Origin: Qipengyuania marisflavi | Lineage (GTDB): Bacteria > Pseudomonadota > Alphaproteobacteria > Sphingomonadales > Sphingomonadaceae | Direction: 5' to 3' | DNA length: 64,000 nt | NCBI RefSeq assembly: GCF_005884405.1 | Contig: NZ_VCAO01000004.1 | Span: 1-64,000 of the forward strand | Shown: piece by piece, positions 36,418 to 44,284 of the stretch | Numbering within the stretch: position 1 is the first letter of the stretch | Layout of the letters: every line of letters begins with the position of its first letter | Translations under genes and position numbers: made by a program | The notes under the pieces: generated by a model | Told to the model about the DNA's origin: nothing | What the model saw: only the letters and a program-made list of their open reading frames with translations | The model's database searches: none

Positions 36418-36789
36418 ATGGCGCGTTATTTTACTGAAGACCACGAGTGGATCGATGTTGACGGCGACACCGCCACAGTCGGCATCACCGATTATGCGCA
36501 AGGCCAGCTGGGCGATATCGTCTTTGTTGAACTGCCCGATGCGGGTGCGAAAGTGGCCAAGGGCAAGGATGCTGCCGTGGTCGAAAGCGTCAAGGCTGCC
36601 AGCGATGTCTATGCGCCGATCACCGGCGAAGTGACCGAAGGCAATCCCGCGCTGGAAGACGATCCGGCGCTGGTCAACAGCGACCCGGAAGACGGCGGCT
36701 GGTTCTTCAAGCTGACCATCGCTGACACGGGCGAGTTGGACGGGTTGATGGATGAAGCCGCTTACAAGAGCTTCTGCGACGGGCTTTAA
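36418..36789 (+). CDS. gcvH: Glycine cleavage system H protein
   Basis: A 123-residue lipoyl carrier protein that shuttles the aminomethyl group between GcvP and GcvT. The lipoylated lysine is Lys59 in [19 protein letters not shown] at the start and [18 protein letters not shown] are family hallmarks. It begins five bases after gcvT, with GAGGGAG ahead of the ATG. A pair of REP-like hairpins separates it from gcvPA. Confidence 0.96.
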   Translation: MARYFTEDHEWIDVDGDTATVGITDYAQGQLGDIVFVELPDAGAKVAKGKDAAVVESVKAASDVYAPITGEVTEGNPALEDDPALVNSDPEDGGWFFKLTIADTGELDGLMDEAAYKSFCDGL

Positions 36790-36800
36790 GTCCAGTAGGC

Positions 36801-36873
36801 ATCCCGGCCGCCGCCGGGATCTGGCTCAGCCAAACAAGACCTAATGGACAGCAATCCCGGCGTTTGCCGGGAT
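36801..36873. repeat. Pair of REP-like hairpins between gcvH and gcvPA
   Basis: Two near-identical palindromes sit 33 bases apart: ATCCCGGC-CGCC-GCCGGGAT (36801-36820) and ATCCCGGC-GTTT-GCCGGGAT (36854-36873). ATCCCGGC/GCCGGGAT hairpins of this form are widespread intergenic repeats in alphaproteobacteria. Inside the operon they may protect the gcvTH message or lower gcvP expression. Neither is followed by a U-tract. Confidence 0.8.
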
Positions 36874-36889
36874 GACGGGAATTCAAGCG

Positions 36890-38266
36890 ATGCGTTATCT
36901 ACCCCTGACCGACACAGACCGTACCGAAATGCTCGCCAGGATCGGCGCGCCTGATGTGGACGCATTGTTTGTCGATGTGCCCGAAGTGGCACGGCTGGAC
37001 GGGCCGATCCACGGCCTGCCGATGCATGCCAGCGAGATGGCGGTTGAACAGCACATGCGGCGTTTGTCGGACAAGAATCTGGCAGCGGGCGATGCGGCGT
37101 TCTTTCTGGGGGCAGGGGCGTACCGCCACCATGTGCCCGCCAGTGTCGATCACATCATCCAGCGCGGCGAATTCCTGACTGCCTACACCCCCTACCAGCC
37201 CGAAATCGCGCAGGGCACGTTGCAGATGCTGTTTGAATTCCAGAGCCAGGTTGCGCGGCTGTATGGCTGCGCGGTGGCGAATGCTTCGATGTATGATGGC
37301 TCCACCGCGTGCTGGGAAGCAATCAGCATGGCGGGCCGTGTAACACGCAAGAGCCGCGCCGTGCTGGCCGATGGATTGCACCCGCATTACGTCAGCGTGG
37401 TCGACACGATGGCCAAGTTTACCGGCGACACCATCCTGTCTGCCACGCCCAAGCTTGATGCGGGCTGCGACGAGGATGCGCTGATTGCGCAGATCGATGA
37501 CCAGACCAGCTGCGTCGTGGTGCAATATCCCGATATTCTGGGCCGCCTGCCCGATCTGGCGAAAATCGCCGAGGTAGCACAGGCCAAGGGCGCGCTGCTG
37601 ATCGCAGTCAATACCGAGCCGGTGGCGCTTGGGGCAATCGCCTCGCCCGGCGAGCTGGGCGCGGATATTGTGGTTGGCGAGGGGCAGGCGCTGGGCGTTG
37701 GGCTGCAATTCGGCGGGCCGTATCTTGGCCTGTTCGCTGTGCGCAATCCCAAGCATGTGCGTCAGATGCCAGGGCGGCTGTGCGGCGAGACTGTCGATGC
37801 CGAGGGCAAGCGCGGCTTTGTGCTGACACTGTCCACCCGCGAACAGCATATTCGCCGCGAAAAGGCGACGAGCAATATCTGCACCAACTCGGGCCTGTGC
37901 GCATTGGCGTTCAGTGTTCACATGACGCTGCTGGGCGAAAAGGGCCTGCGCGCGCTGGCGATGGAGAACCACCGGCTGGCCTGTCTGGCCGCTGACCGGC
38001 TGGCCACCGTGCCCGGTGTGACTGTGATCAATGACAGCTATTTCAACGAATTTACCGTGACACTGGGCACCGATGCCCGCGATGTGGTGCGCAAACTCAG
38101 CGATGACGGCGTGCTGGCGGGGGTCTCGCTCGGCAGGCTCTATCCCGATGCGGATGGGCTGGCGAACGGCCTGCTGGTGGCGGTCACCGAAACCACAAGC
38201 GAGGATGATATCGAGATGCTGGCGTCCGCACTTGAAGAAGCCTTGGGCGTGGAGGTGTCGGCATGA
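36890..38266 (+). CDS. gcvPA: Glycine dehydrogenase (decarboxylating) subunit 1
   Basis: A 458-residue N-terminal subunit of the split P protein, with family stretches AFFLGAGAYRHHVPASVDHI, EFLTAYTPYQPEIAQGTLQ, MYDGSTACWEA and GRLCGETVDAEGKRGFVLTL. With subunit 2 it binds PLP and decarboxylates glycine. The ATG at 36890 is chosen because the ATG 18 bases upstream lies within the REP hairpin tail. It shares ATGA with gcvPB. Confidence 0.94.
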   Translation: MRYLPLTDTDRTEMLARIGAPDVDALFVDVPEVARLDGPIHGLPMHASEMAVEQHMRRLSDKNLAAGDAAFFLGAGAYRHHVPASVDHIIQRGEFLTAYTPYQPEIAQGTLQMLFEFQSQVARLYGCAVANASMYDGSTACWEAISMAGRVTRKSRAVLADGLHPHYVSVVDTMAKFTGDTILSATPKLDAGCDEDALIAQIDDQTSCVVVQYPDILGRLPDLAKIAEVAQAKGALLIAVNTEPVALGAIASPGELGADIVVGEGQALGVGLQFGGPYLGLFAVRNPKHVRQMPGRLCGETVDAEGKRGFVLTLSTREQHIRREKATSNICTNSGLCALAFSVHMTLLGEKGLRALAMENHRLACLAADRLATVPGVTVINDSYFNEFTVTLGTDARDVVRKLSDDGVLAGVSLGRLYPDADGLANGLLVAVTETTSEDDIEMLASALEEALGVEVSA

Positions 38267-39831
38267 GCGCGCCCAACGCATCCGGCTGGAAACCCGGCAT
38301 TCCCACCGCTGGCGATACGCCTGCTGGCCCCGCGACTGCCACCGGCAACCGTGCGCTGATGCTGGAAGAGCCGCTGATTTTCGAGCTGGCAGGCAATGAC
38401 ACCACCGGGGTCGATATGCCCGAGCCGGACAATGCTGCTCCCAATCGTCTGGGCGGGCGAGAACGGTCTGCGCCCATCGGCCTGCCCGGCCTGTCGGAAC
38501 CGGAAACTGTGCGCCATTACACGCGCCTGAGCCGTCAGAATTATGCCATCGATCTGGGCCTGTTCCCGCTGGGCAGTTGCACGATGAAGCACAATCCGCG
38601 CCTCAACGAAAAAGTCGCGCGGATGCCGGGTTTCCTCGATTGCCACCCGCTGACCCCGACGCAATCGGCTCAGGGCGCGCTGGAAGTGATTCACCAGTTG
38701 GGCGAATGGCTCAAGACACTGACCGGCATGCCCGCCGTGGCGATGAGCCCCAAGGCGGGTGCCCATGGCGAGCTGTGCGGGATTCTGGCGATCAGGGCTG
38801 CGCTGGAGGCGCGCGGTGATGCCCGCAAGGTCATCCTGTGCCCTGAAAGTGCGCATGGCACCAATCCCGCCACAGCCGCCTTTGCCGGTTACGAGGTCGA
38901 GGATATCCCCGCCAACGCCAATGGCCGCGTAGATCTGGCAGCGCTGGAGGCGCGGCTTGGCCCCGATGTCGCAGGCGTGATGATTACCAATCCGAACACC
39001 TGCGGATTGTTCGAACCCGATTTCCGCAAGATCGCGGATGCGGTTCATGCCGCGGGCGGTTTCGTTTATTGCGACGGGGCAAATTTCAACGCCATCGTCG
39101 GGCGAGTGCGTCCGGGCGATCTGGGCGTCGATGCGATGCACATCAATCTTCACAAGACGTTTTCCACCCCGCATGGCGGCGGCGGACCGGGTAGCGGGCC
39201 GGTGGTGTTCTCAGAAGCGCTGGCCCCCTATGCCCCATTGCCCTTTGTGGAGCAGCTGGGCGATGGCAGCTTCCATCTGGTCGAGGAAGAAACCGCAGGC
39301 GAGCATCATGCCAAGAGCTTTGGCCGGATGACGGCATTCAACGGCCAGATGGGCATGTTCACCCGCGCGCTGACCTATATCCTCAGCCACGGTGCCGATG
39401 GCCTGCGTCAGGTGGCAGAAGACGCCGTGCTCAATGCCAATTATGTGCTGCGCAGCCTTGAAGACGTGCTGCATGCTCCCTTCGCGCACAGCGGGCCATG
39501 CATGCACGAAGCGCTGTTCGGGGATAAGAACTTCACCGGCGGGCTGTCGACTTTGGATCTGGCCAAGGGGCTGATCGACGAAGGCTATCACCCGATGACC
39601 ATGTATTTCCCGCTGGTGGTGCACGGCGCGATGCTGGTCGAACCGACTGAAACCGAGAGCAAGGCGGCGCTCGACCAGTTTATCATGGCGCTGCGTAGCG
39701 TAGCGGAGCGGGCGAATGCTGGCGATCCCACGCTCAAGACCGCACCGCATTTCGCTCCGCGGCGGCGGCTGGATGAAACGCAGGCGGCGCGCAAGCCGTT
39801 GCTGGCGTGGAGCGACCCTGCACTGGTGTGA
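38263..39831 (+). CDS. gcvPB: Glycine dehydrogenase (decarboxylating) subunit 2
   Basis: A 522-residue C-terminal subunit of the split P protein. It carries the PLP-binding Lys298 in MHINLHKTFSTPHGGGGPG and family stretches LGSCTMKHNPRLNE and MSPKAGAHGELCGILAI. It is the last gene of the riboswitch-controlled operon gcvT-gcvH-gcvPA-gcvPB and overlaps gcvPA by four bases. No serine hydroxymethyltransferase or lpd gene is beside it. Confidence 0.95.
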   Translation: MSAPNASGWKPGIPTAGDTPAGPATATGNRALMLEEPLIFELAGNDTTGVDMPEPDNAAPNRLGGRERSAPIGLPGLSEPETVRHYTRLSRQNYAIDLGLFPLGSCTMKHNPRLNEKVARMPGFLDCHPLTPTQSAQGALEVIHQLGEWLKTLTGMPAVAMSPKAGAHGELCGILAIRAALEARGDARKVILCPESAHGTNPATAAFAGYEVEDIPANANGRVDLAALEARLGPDVAGVMITNPNTCGLFEPDFRKIADAVHAAGGFVYCDGANFNAIVGRVRPGDLGVDAMHINLHKTFSTPHGGGGPGSGPVVFSEALAPYAPLPFVEQLGDGSFHLVEEETAGEHHAKSFGRMTAFNGQMGMFTRALTYILSHGADGLRQVAEDAVLNANYVLRSLEDVLHAPFAHSGPCMHEALFGDKNFTGGLSTLDLAKGLIDEGYHPMTMYFPLVVHGAMLVEPTETESKAALDQFIMALRSVAERANAGDPTLKTAPHFAPRRRLDETQAARKPLLAWSDPALV

Positions 39832-39927
39832 AACCCCTTGGGGCTTGCAGTAGCGGGCAGCCCGTATAGAACCCTTGAATAACAATAAGGCGAGGGGTCG
39901 CTCACGGTCCGAGGGGGGGATAGCGGT

Positions 39928-42027
39928 TTGGGCGAGGTCAAGCGGGAAAACCTGCTGAAACGCGGCTGGCGCAATGTGCGCGAGGCCGGAACGAACAGGC
40001 TCGCGCTGACCGGCATTCTGGTGCTGCTCGCCCTGCTGGTTGCGCGCTACAGCTGGGACCTTCCCGAAGAGATAGTGCCTGACAGTCTGCGGGTCGAAGG
40101 CACCGAGGGGACCGACCTCAAAACACCCGGCACCGGCGATGCGGAGCGGGCGCTGTACGATTTGCGCAGCGCGCAGCTGTCACAGACAGTGGCCGAACAG
40201 GATGACCGCGTCACACTGGTGGTGTTTGACGATCAGACGCTGATCAAGGCGCGCAAACGCTCACCGCTCGACCGCGGCCTGCTGGCCAAGGCATTGCGCA
40301 ATCTCGACACGATGGGCGCCAAGGCGATCGGGATCGATATTCTGTTTGACCAACCGCAGGATGAAGATGCCGAGCTTATCACCGCGCTGCGGTCGATGGA
40401 GACCCCAACAATGGTCGCCTATGCCGACATCGCCACCAATGCGAGCGACATTGGTTACGAGCAGCAGGAATATCTGCGGGCGTTCCTGGCGCAGCTGGAA
40501 GGCTCCAAGGCGCAGCCTGCCAGCATCCGGCTGGACAATTCCTATGGCGTGACGCGCAAATGGCCAAAGATCGAGCCGGGCCTGCCGCCCCTGCTGGGCC
40601 GCGCAATGTTGCAGGCAGCGGGCGAGGGTGACAAGGCGTTCCCCGGTTACGAAGGCTCGATCCGCTATCGCAAGGCGGGGTTTGAAAACCTGCCGATGTA
40701 TTCGACCATCCAGATCGACAATTACGTCGATGACGAGCTGCTGGCGATTCCAGAATTTGCCGAGATGATCAGCGCCCAGATCACTGGACGCTATATCCTG
40801 ATCGGCGGCGACATCATCGATTATGACCGCGTCCAGACAACGCTTTCCAGCGTGACTGGAGAGAATCCGGCGGGACTGCGCGTTCATGCCGATCTGGTCA
40901 CCCAGATGCTCGACGGTGACCGGCGCGGCAAAGTGGCCGGAATTTCGCTATGGGCGTTTGCGTTTCTGGTGGTGGCGACAGCGGTTCTGACCGGCTTGCT
41001 CGAATGGGGCAGTTGGCGGGTGTATGTCCTGCTGGCTGCGCAATTCGGGCTGTTTCTGGGCGTTCCCTTCGTGCTTGAGGCACGGGGGGTGGATACTTTT
41101 GGCGTTCCGGCGGCTGGGTGGTTGCTGGGCTGGATTGTCGCTTTTACAGCCATCACGTCTGCCGCGCGCGCGTCGAGCGCGGTGCAGCGCACTTTTGCTC
41201 AAGGCGCATTGGGTAAATATCTGCCCAAGGAAATGGCCGCAGAGATTATCGAGAACCCCAAGCTGCTGGCGCTGCACGGGGTGAAGCGCGAGATTTACGT
41301 GCTGTTTTCCGATCTCGAAGGCTTCACCAAGATGAGCCACGCGCAGGAGCCGGAAATGGTCGCCAAACTGCTCAATCGTTATCTCGACCTGCTGAGCGAA
41401 GTCGTGCTCGACCATGGCGGAGTCATCGACAAATTCGTCGGCGACGCGGTGGTGGCCTTCTGGGGTGCGCCGATTGCCAAGCCTGACGATGGCGAACGCG
41501 CCGCGCGGGCGGGCTATGCGATCTGGCAAGCGGGCGAGGCATTCCGCGAAGAGGTGGCTGCAATGGACGCCGCGCTGCCCAAGATCGGCAAGACCCGCGT
41601 CGGCCTGCATTACGGCGAGGCAGTGGTCGGCAATTTCGGCGGTGAAACCCGGATCCAATACACGGCACTGGGTGACAGCATGAACACCGCGGCACGGCTG
41701 GAAGCCGCGAACAAGGCGCTCGACAGCTCGGTGATGGCTAGCAGCGAATTCGCCGAGCGTTCGGGCATGGATTGGTGGCGGGCCATGGGCCGCGTGCGCT
41801 TGCGCGGCCGGGCGCAGGCGGTCGAAATCATGGAGCCTGCTCCTGACTTCCCGCGTGAAGATGCCGCGCTGTTGTCGCAGGCGCACAATCTGGCGAATGA
41901 AGATGCTGCTAAGGCTGTTCTCATTATACAGGACCTTGTGGCCCGTTATCCGGCTGACAAAGCCCTGGCAAATCTGCTACACCGCTTGAATAATTTGGGC
42001 GAAGGAGGAACTTATGTTCTTGGCTAA
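39928..42027 (+). CDS. CHASE2-domain class III adenylate cyclase
   Basis: A 699-residue membrane cyclase: one helix near 25-43, a periplasmic CHASE2 sensor (about 50-325), further helices (about 335-415), then a cytoplasmic class III cyclase domain (about 445-635). The metal-binding aspartates are Asp462 (FSDLEGFT) and Asp506 (KFVGDAVVAFWG). Lys502 and Thr579 (QYTALGD) are an adenine-specifying Lys/Thr pair, and Asn586/Arg590 complete the transition-state site, so it should be active and ATP-specific. The TTG start follows GAGGGGGG. It opens the plus-strand arm of the multiheme locus and overlaps the next gene. Confidence 0.9.
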   Translation: MGEVKRENLLKRGWRNVREAGTNRLALTGILVLLALLVARYSWDLPEEIVPDSLRVEGTEGTDLKTPGTGDAERALYDLRSAQLSQTVAEQDDRVTLVVFDDQTLIKARKRSPLDRGLLAKALRNLDTMGAKAIGIDILFDQPQDEDAELITALRSMETPTMVAYADIATNASDIGYEQQEYLRAFLAQLEGSKAQPASIRLDNSYGVTRKWPKIEPGLPPLLGRAMLQAAGEGDKAFPGYEGSIRYRKAGFENLPMYSTIQIDNYVDDELLAIPEFAEMISAQITGRYILIGGDIIDYDRVQTTLSSVTGENPAGLRVHADLVTQMLDGDRRGKVAGISLWAFAFLVVATAVLTGLLEWGSWRVYVLLAAQFGLFLGVPFVLEARGVDTFGVPAAGWLLGWIVAFTAITSAARASSAVQRTFAQGALGKYLPKEMAAEIIENPKLLALHGVKREIYVLFSDLEGFTKMSHAQEPEMVAKLLNRYLDLLSEVVLDHGGVIDKFVGDAVVAFWGAPIAKPDDGERAARAGYAIWQAGEAFREEVAAMDAALPKIGKTRVGLHYGEAVVGNFGGETRIQYTALGDSMNTAARLEAANKALDSSVMASSEFAERSGMDWWRAMGRVRLRGRAQAVEIMEPAPDFPREDAALLSQAHNLANEDAAKAVLIIQDLVARYPADKALANLLHRLNNLGEGGTYVLG

Positions 42028-42745
42028 GAAGATTTTGGCAGCATCTGCTCTGGCGGTTGCCACACTTGGTGCGTTTGCGGCGACTCCGGCTCAGGCTGGT
42101 GTGGTCGTCAAGGCGAGCGGCCCCTCATCCGCGCAATATCCGGTTGGCAAGAAGCTGGACGACATGTCCAATGTCACTCTGAAGGACGGTGATGTGATCA
42201 CTGTGCTGACCTCTACCGGAACCCGCATCATCAAAGGCCCCGGTACTCACCGCGTGGGTGCCCGTGGCAAGAGCAAAAACACCGCCTTCGCCCTGCTCAC
42301 CCGCCAGCGAGCTGGCGCACGGGTGCGGACGGGTGCGGTGCGCGGTTCCGGTTCTGCAATGGCCTCGACCAATCCCAGCCTGTGGAACATAGATATTTCG
42401 CAAAGCGGTCAGATGTGCGTGACCGAGGGCGAAACCATCAGCTTCTGGCGCCCCTCCACCGATGGCGCGGAAACCTATATGTTCAAGGCTGCACAGTCGG
42501 ACTTTCACGTCCACGTGATGTTCAGCGACGGTGATGCGACTGCCTCGATTAGTACCGAGGAACTGCCGCTTGGCCAGAATTTGGCTTATGAGGTTTCAGG
42601 CCCGGACGGCACTGCGCCTTCGGCCATGAATTTTGTGGTGCTCGACACTGCGCCGGACAATGCCGAAGATATGGCCGTTACGCTTGCCGAGAGTGGATGC
42701 ACGGGACAACTCGACCTGCTCGCGACAAAGCTCGCGGTTAATTGA
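42014..42745 (+). CDS. Secreted protein of unknown function next to CHASE2 cyclase
   Basis: Not a family I can name. The 243-residue product has a clear Sec signal peptide (hydrophobic core to ATPAQA-G near residue 29). The first mature half (VGKKLDDMSNVTLKDGDVITVLTSTGTR) looks like a small beta domain. The second half holds two Cys (MCVTEGETISFW and ESGCTGQ), perhaps a disulfide. It overlaps the cyclase gene by 14 bases, so the pair is translated together; it may feed a periplasmic signal to the CHASE2 domain. Confidence 0.75.
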   Translation: MFLAKKILAASALAVATLGAFAATPAQAGVVVKASGPSSAQYPVGKKLDDMSNVTLKDGDVITVLTSTGTRIIKGPGTHRVGARGKSKNTAFALLTRQRAGARVRTGAVRGSGSAMASTNPSLWNIDISQSGQMCVTEGETISFWRPSTDGAETYMFKAAQSDFHVHVMFSDGDATASISTEELPLGQNLAYEVSGPDGTAPSAMNFVVLDTAPDNAEDMAVTLAESGCTGQLDLLATKLAVN

Positions 42746-42760
42746 GGGCCGTTTGAATTT

Positions 42761-42794
42761 CTGCCAGGCAGCGGTAAAAACTGCTGCCTGGCAG
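42761..42794 (+). other. Perfect 12-bp inverted repeat (hairpin) before the cytochrome genes
   Basis: CTGCCAGGCAGC (42761-42772) and GCTGCCTGGCAG (42783-42794) form a perfect 12-pair stem with a ten-base loop, 15 bases after the stop of the secreted-protein gene. No run of T follows, so it is not a textbook terminator. It may limit read-through from the cyclase gene into the cytochrome operon, protect the upstream message, or bind a protein. Confidence 0.6.
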
Positions 42795-42856
42795 GCGCCG
42801 CCGGGGGGTGGCCACGTTTCTGATGCGTATGCGCGCATCTGTTCGAGGGGAGGCAT

Positions 42857-44284
42857 ATGGGGGACCGGACGAGGGGGCTATCGGATAGCGCGCGGCCACG
42901 CCGCTTGCTTGGCCATGTCCGTATTCCATTTATCGCGGGGCTCTTGGCTCTTTGCGCCTTCTCAGCTTCATTCACCGATTTTGGTGCCTCGCGCGCCGAA
43001 GCGCAGAGCGCAGGCGGCGGGACTTACGTCGGGGTAGCAACCTGTGCCGGATCGACTTGCCATGGCCGCGCCGAAGGCAATGGCGCGATTGTCCGGCAGG
43101 ACGAGATTGCGACATGGCAGGAACCCTCTGCCGCCAGCGGCGCACACAGCCGGGCTTACTCGGTACTGGCCAGCGCCCGCGGACGGCAGATTACGGCCAC
43201 TCTGGGCATGGGAGCGGCCACATCGGCACCCGCATGTCTGGGCTGTCATTCGACATATGTTCCGCAGGCACAGCGCGGCGGCCGCTTCCAGACCAGTGAC
43301 GGCGTCGGCTGCGAAAGCTGTCACGGCCCCGCCAATGGCTGGCTGGCCGTGCATTATGCCAAATCGGCGAGCCATCCTGCCAATGTCCGCGCCGGCCTGC
43401 GCCCGCTGGAACAGCCGCAGGTGCGCGCCAAGGTCTGCCTCGATTGCCATTATGGCAGCAGCGACACCGGTCAGTTCGTAACGCACGCAATGATGGCCGC
43501 CGGGCACCCGCGCATCTCGTTCGAGCTGGACCTGTTCTCCACCTTGCAACAGCACCACGATCAGGACGCCGATTACGTCCGCCGCAAAGGCCGCACCGAC
43601 AGCGTGCGATTGTGGGCGGTCGGCCAGGCCGAGGCAGTGCGCCGCCAGACCGATCTGTTCGCGCGCAACGATCTGGCGAGTGAAGGGATGTTCCCGCAGT
43701 TCTATTTCTATGACTGCCACAGCTGCCACCGCGCGATCACCGATGGGCCGCAGCGGCGTCTGACCTTTGAAACCAATCCTGCCAGACCGATCCCGTTCGG
43801 CAATCCGCCTTTCAATGACGAGAACATTATCCTGCTGTCCGCAGTTTCCCGCGCGCTGGCTCCCGGCGCGGCGGCATCGTTCGACGAAGCCAGCAAGGCG
43901 TTTCACCGCGCGATGGGCAGCAATCGCGGCGCAGCGCAGCAGGCGGCGATCACGCTACGCGGCCGCGCTGGGGCGTTGTCAGACGCGCTGGCGGCACGGT
44001 CTTACTCAGGAAATGACGCGTTCAGCGTGGTCCAGACCATTGCTGCCAAGGCCACAACAGTGCGCTTTACCGATTACGCCGGGTCCGTGCAGGCGGTGAT
44101 GGCTGTCGACACGCTGCTCAATGCACTGGTGCGCGAAGGTCGCATTACGGTTGGCGCAGCGGCGGGTATCCGTGCCAATATTAACCGTGCCTATGCCGCT
44201 GTCAGCGCGCCTGAGGCATACAGTCCGGCTGCCTTCCGCTCGTCGCTTGGATCGGCTGCATCGGCGATTGGAAGCTTGCAATGA
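42857..44284 (+). CDS. Pentaheme c-type cytochrome, cytochrome c554-like
   Basis: A 475-residue exported cytochrome. The signal peptide ends near AEAQ (50). Heme-binding motifs are CAGSTCH (63-69, with four spacer residues instead of two), CLGCH (127-131), CESCH (152-156), CLDCH (194-198) and CHSCH (287-291). The opening YVGVATCAGSTCHG and a following Trp/His segment resemble cytochrome c554-type electron carriers. The last 170 residues carry no heme and look helical. GAGGGGAGG precedes the ATG. Its stop overlaps the lipoprotein gene (ATGA), so the four genes from 42857 to 52324 form one unit. Likely a periplasmic carrier. Confidence 0.87.
   Translation: MGDRTRGLSDSARPRRLLGHVRIPFIAGLLALCAFSASFTDFGASRAEAQSAGGGTYVGVATCAGSTCHGRAEGNGAIVRQDEIATWQEPSAASGAHSRAYSVLASARGRQITATLGMGAATSAPACLGCHSTYVPQAQRGGRFQTSDGVGCESCHGPANGWLAVHYAKSASHPANVRAGLRPLEQPQVRAKVCLDCHYGSSDTGQFVTHAMMAAGHPRISFELDLFSTLQQHHDQDADYVRRKGRTDSVRLWAVGQAEAVRRQTDLFARNDLASEGMFPQFYFYDCHSCHRAITDGPQRRLTFETNPARPIPFGNPPFNDENIILLSAVSRALAPGAAASFDEASKAFHRAMGSNRGAAQQAAITLRGRAGALSDALAARSYSGNDAFSVVQTIAAKATTVRFTDYAGSVQAVMAVDTLLNALVREGRITVGAAAGIRANINRAYAAVSAPEAYSPAAFRSSLGSAASAIGSLQ

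Noticed and set aside
39832-39927. Possible -35/-10 promoter before the CHASE2 cyclase (TTGCAG...TATAGA)
   Set aside because: The spacer is only 14 bases and other spacings are no better; I could not support a sigma-70 promoter.
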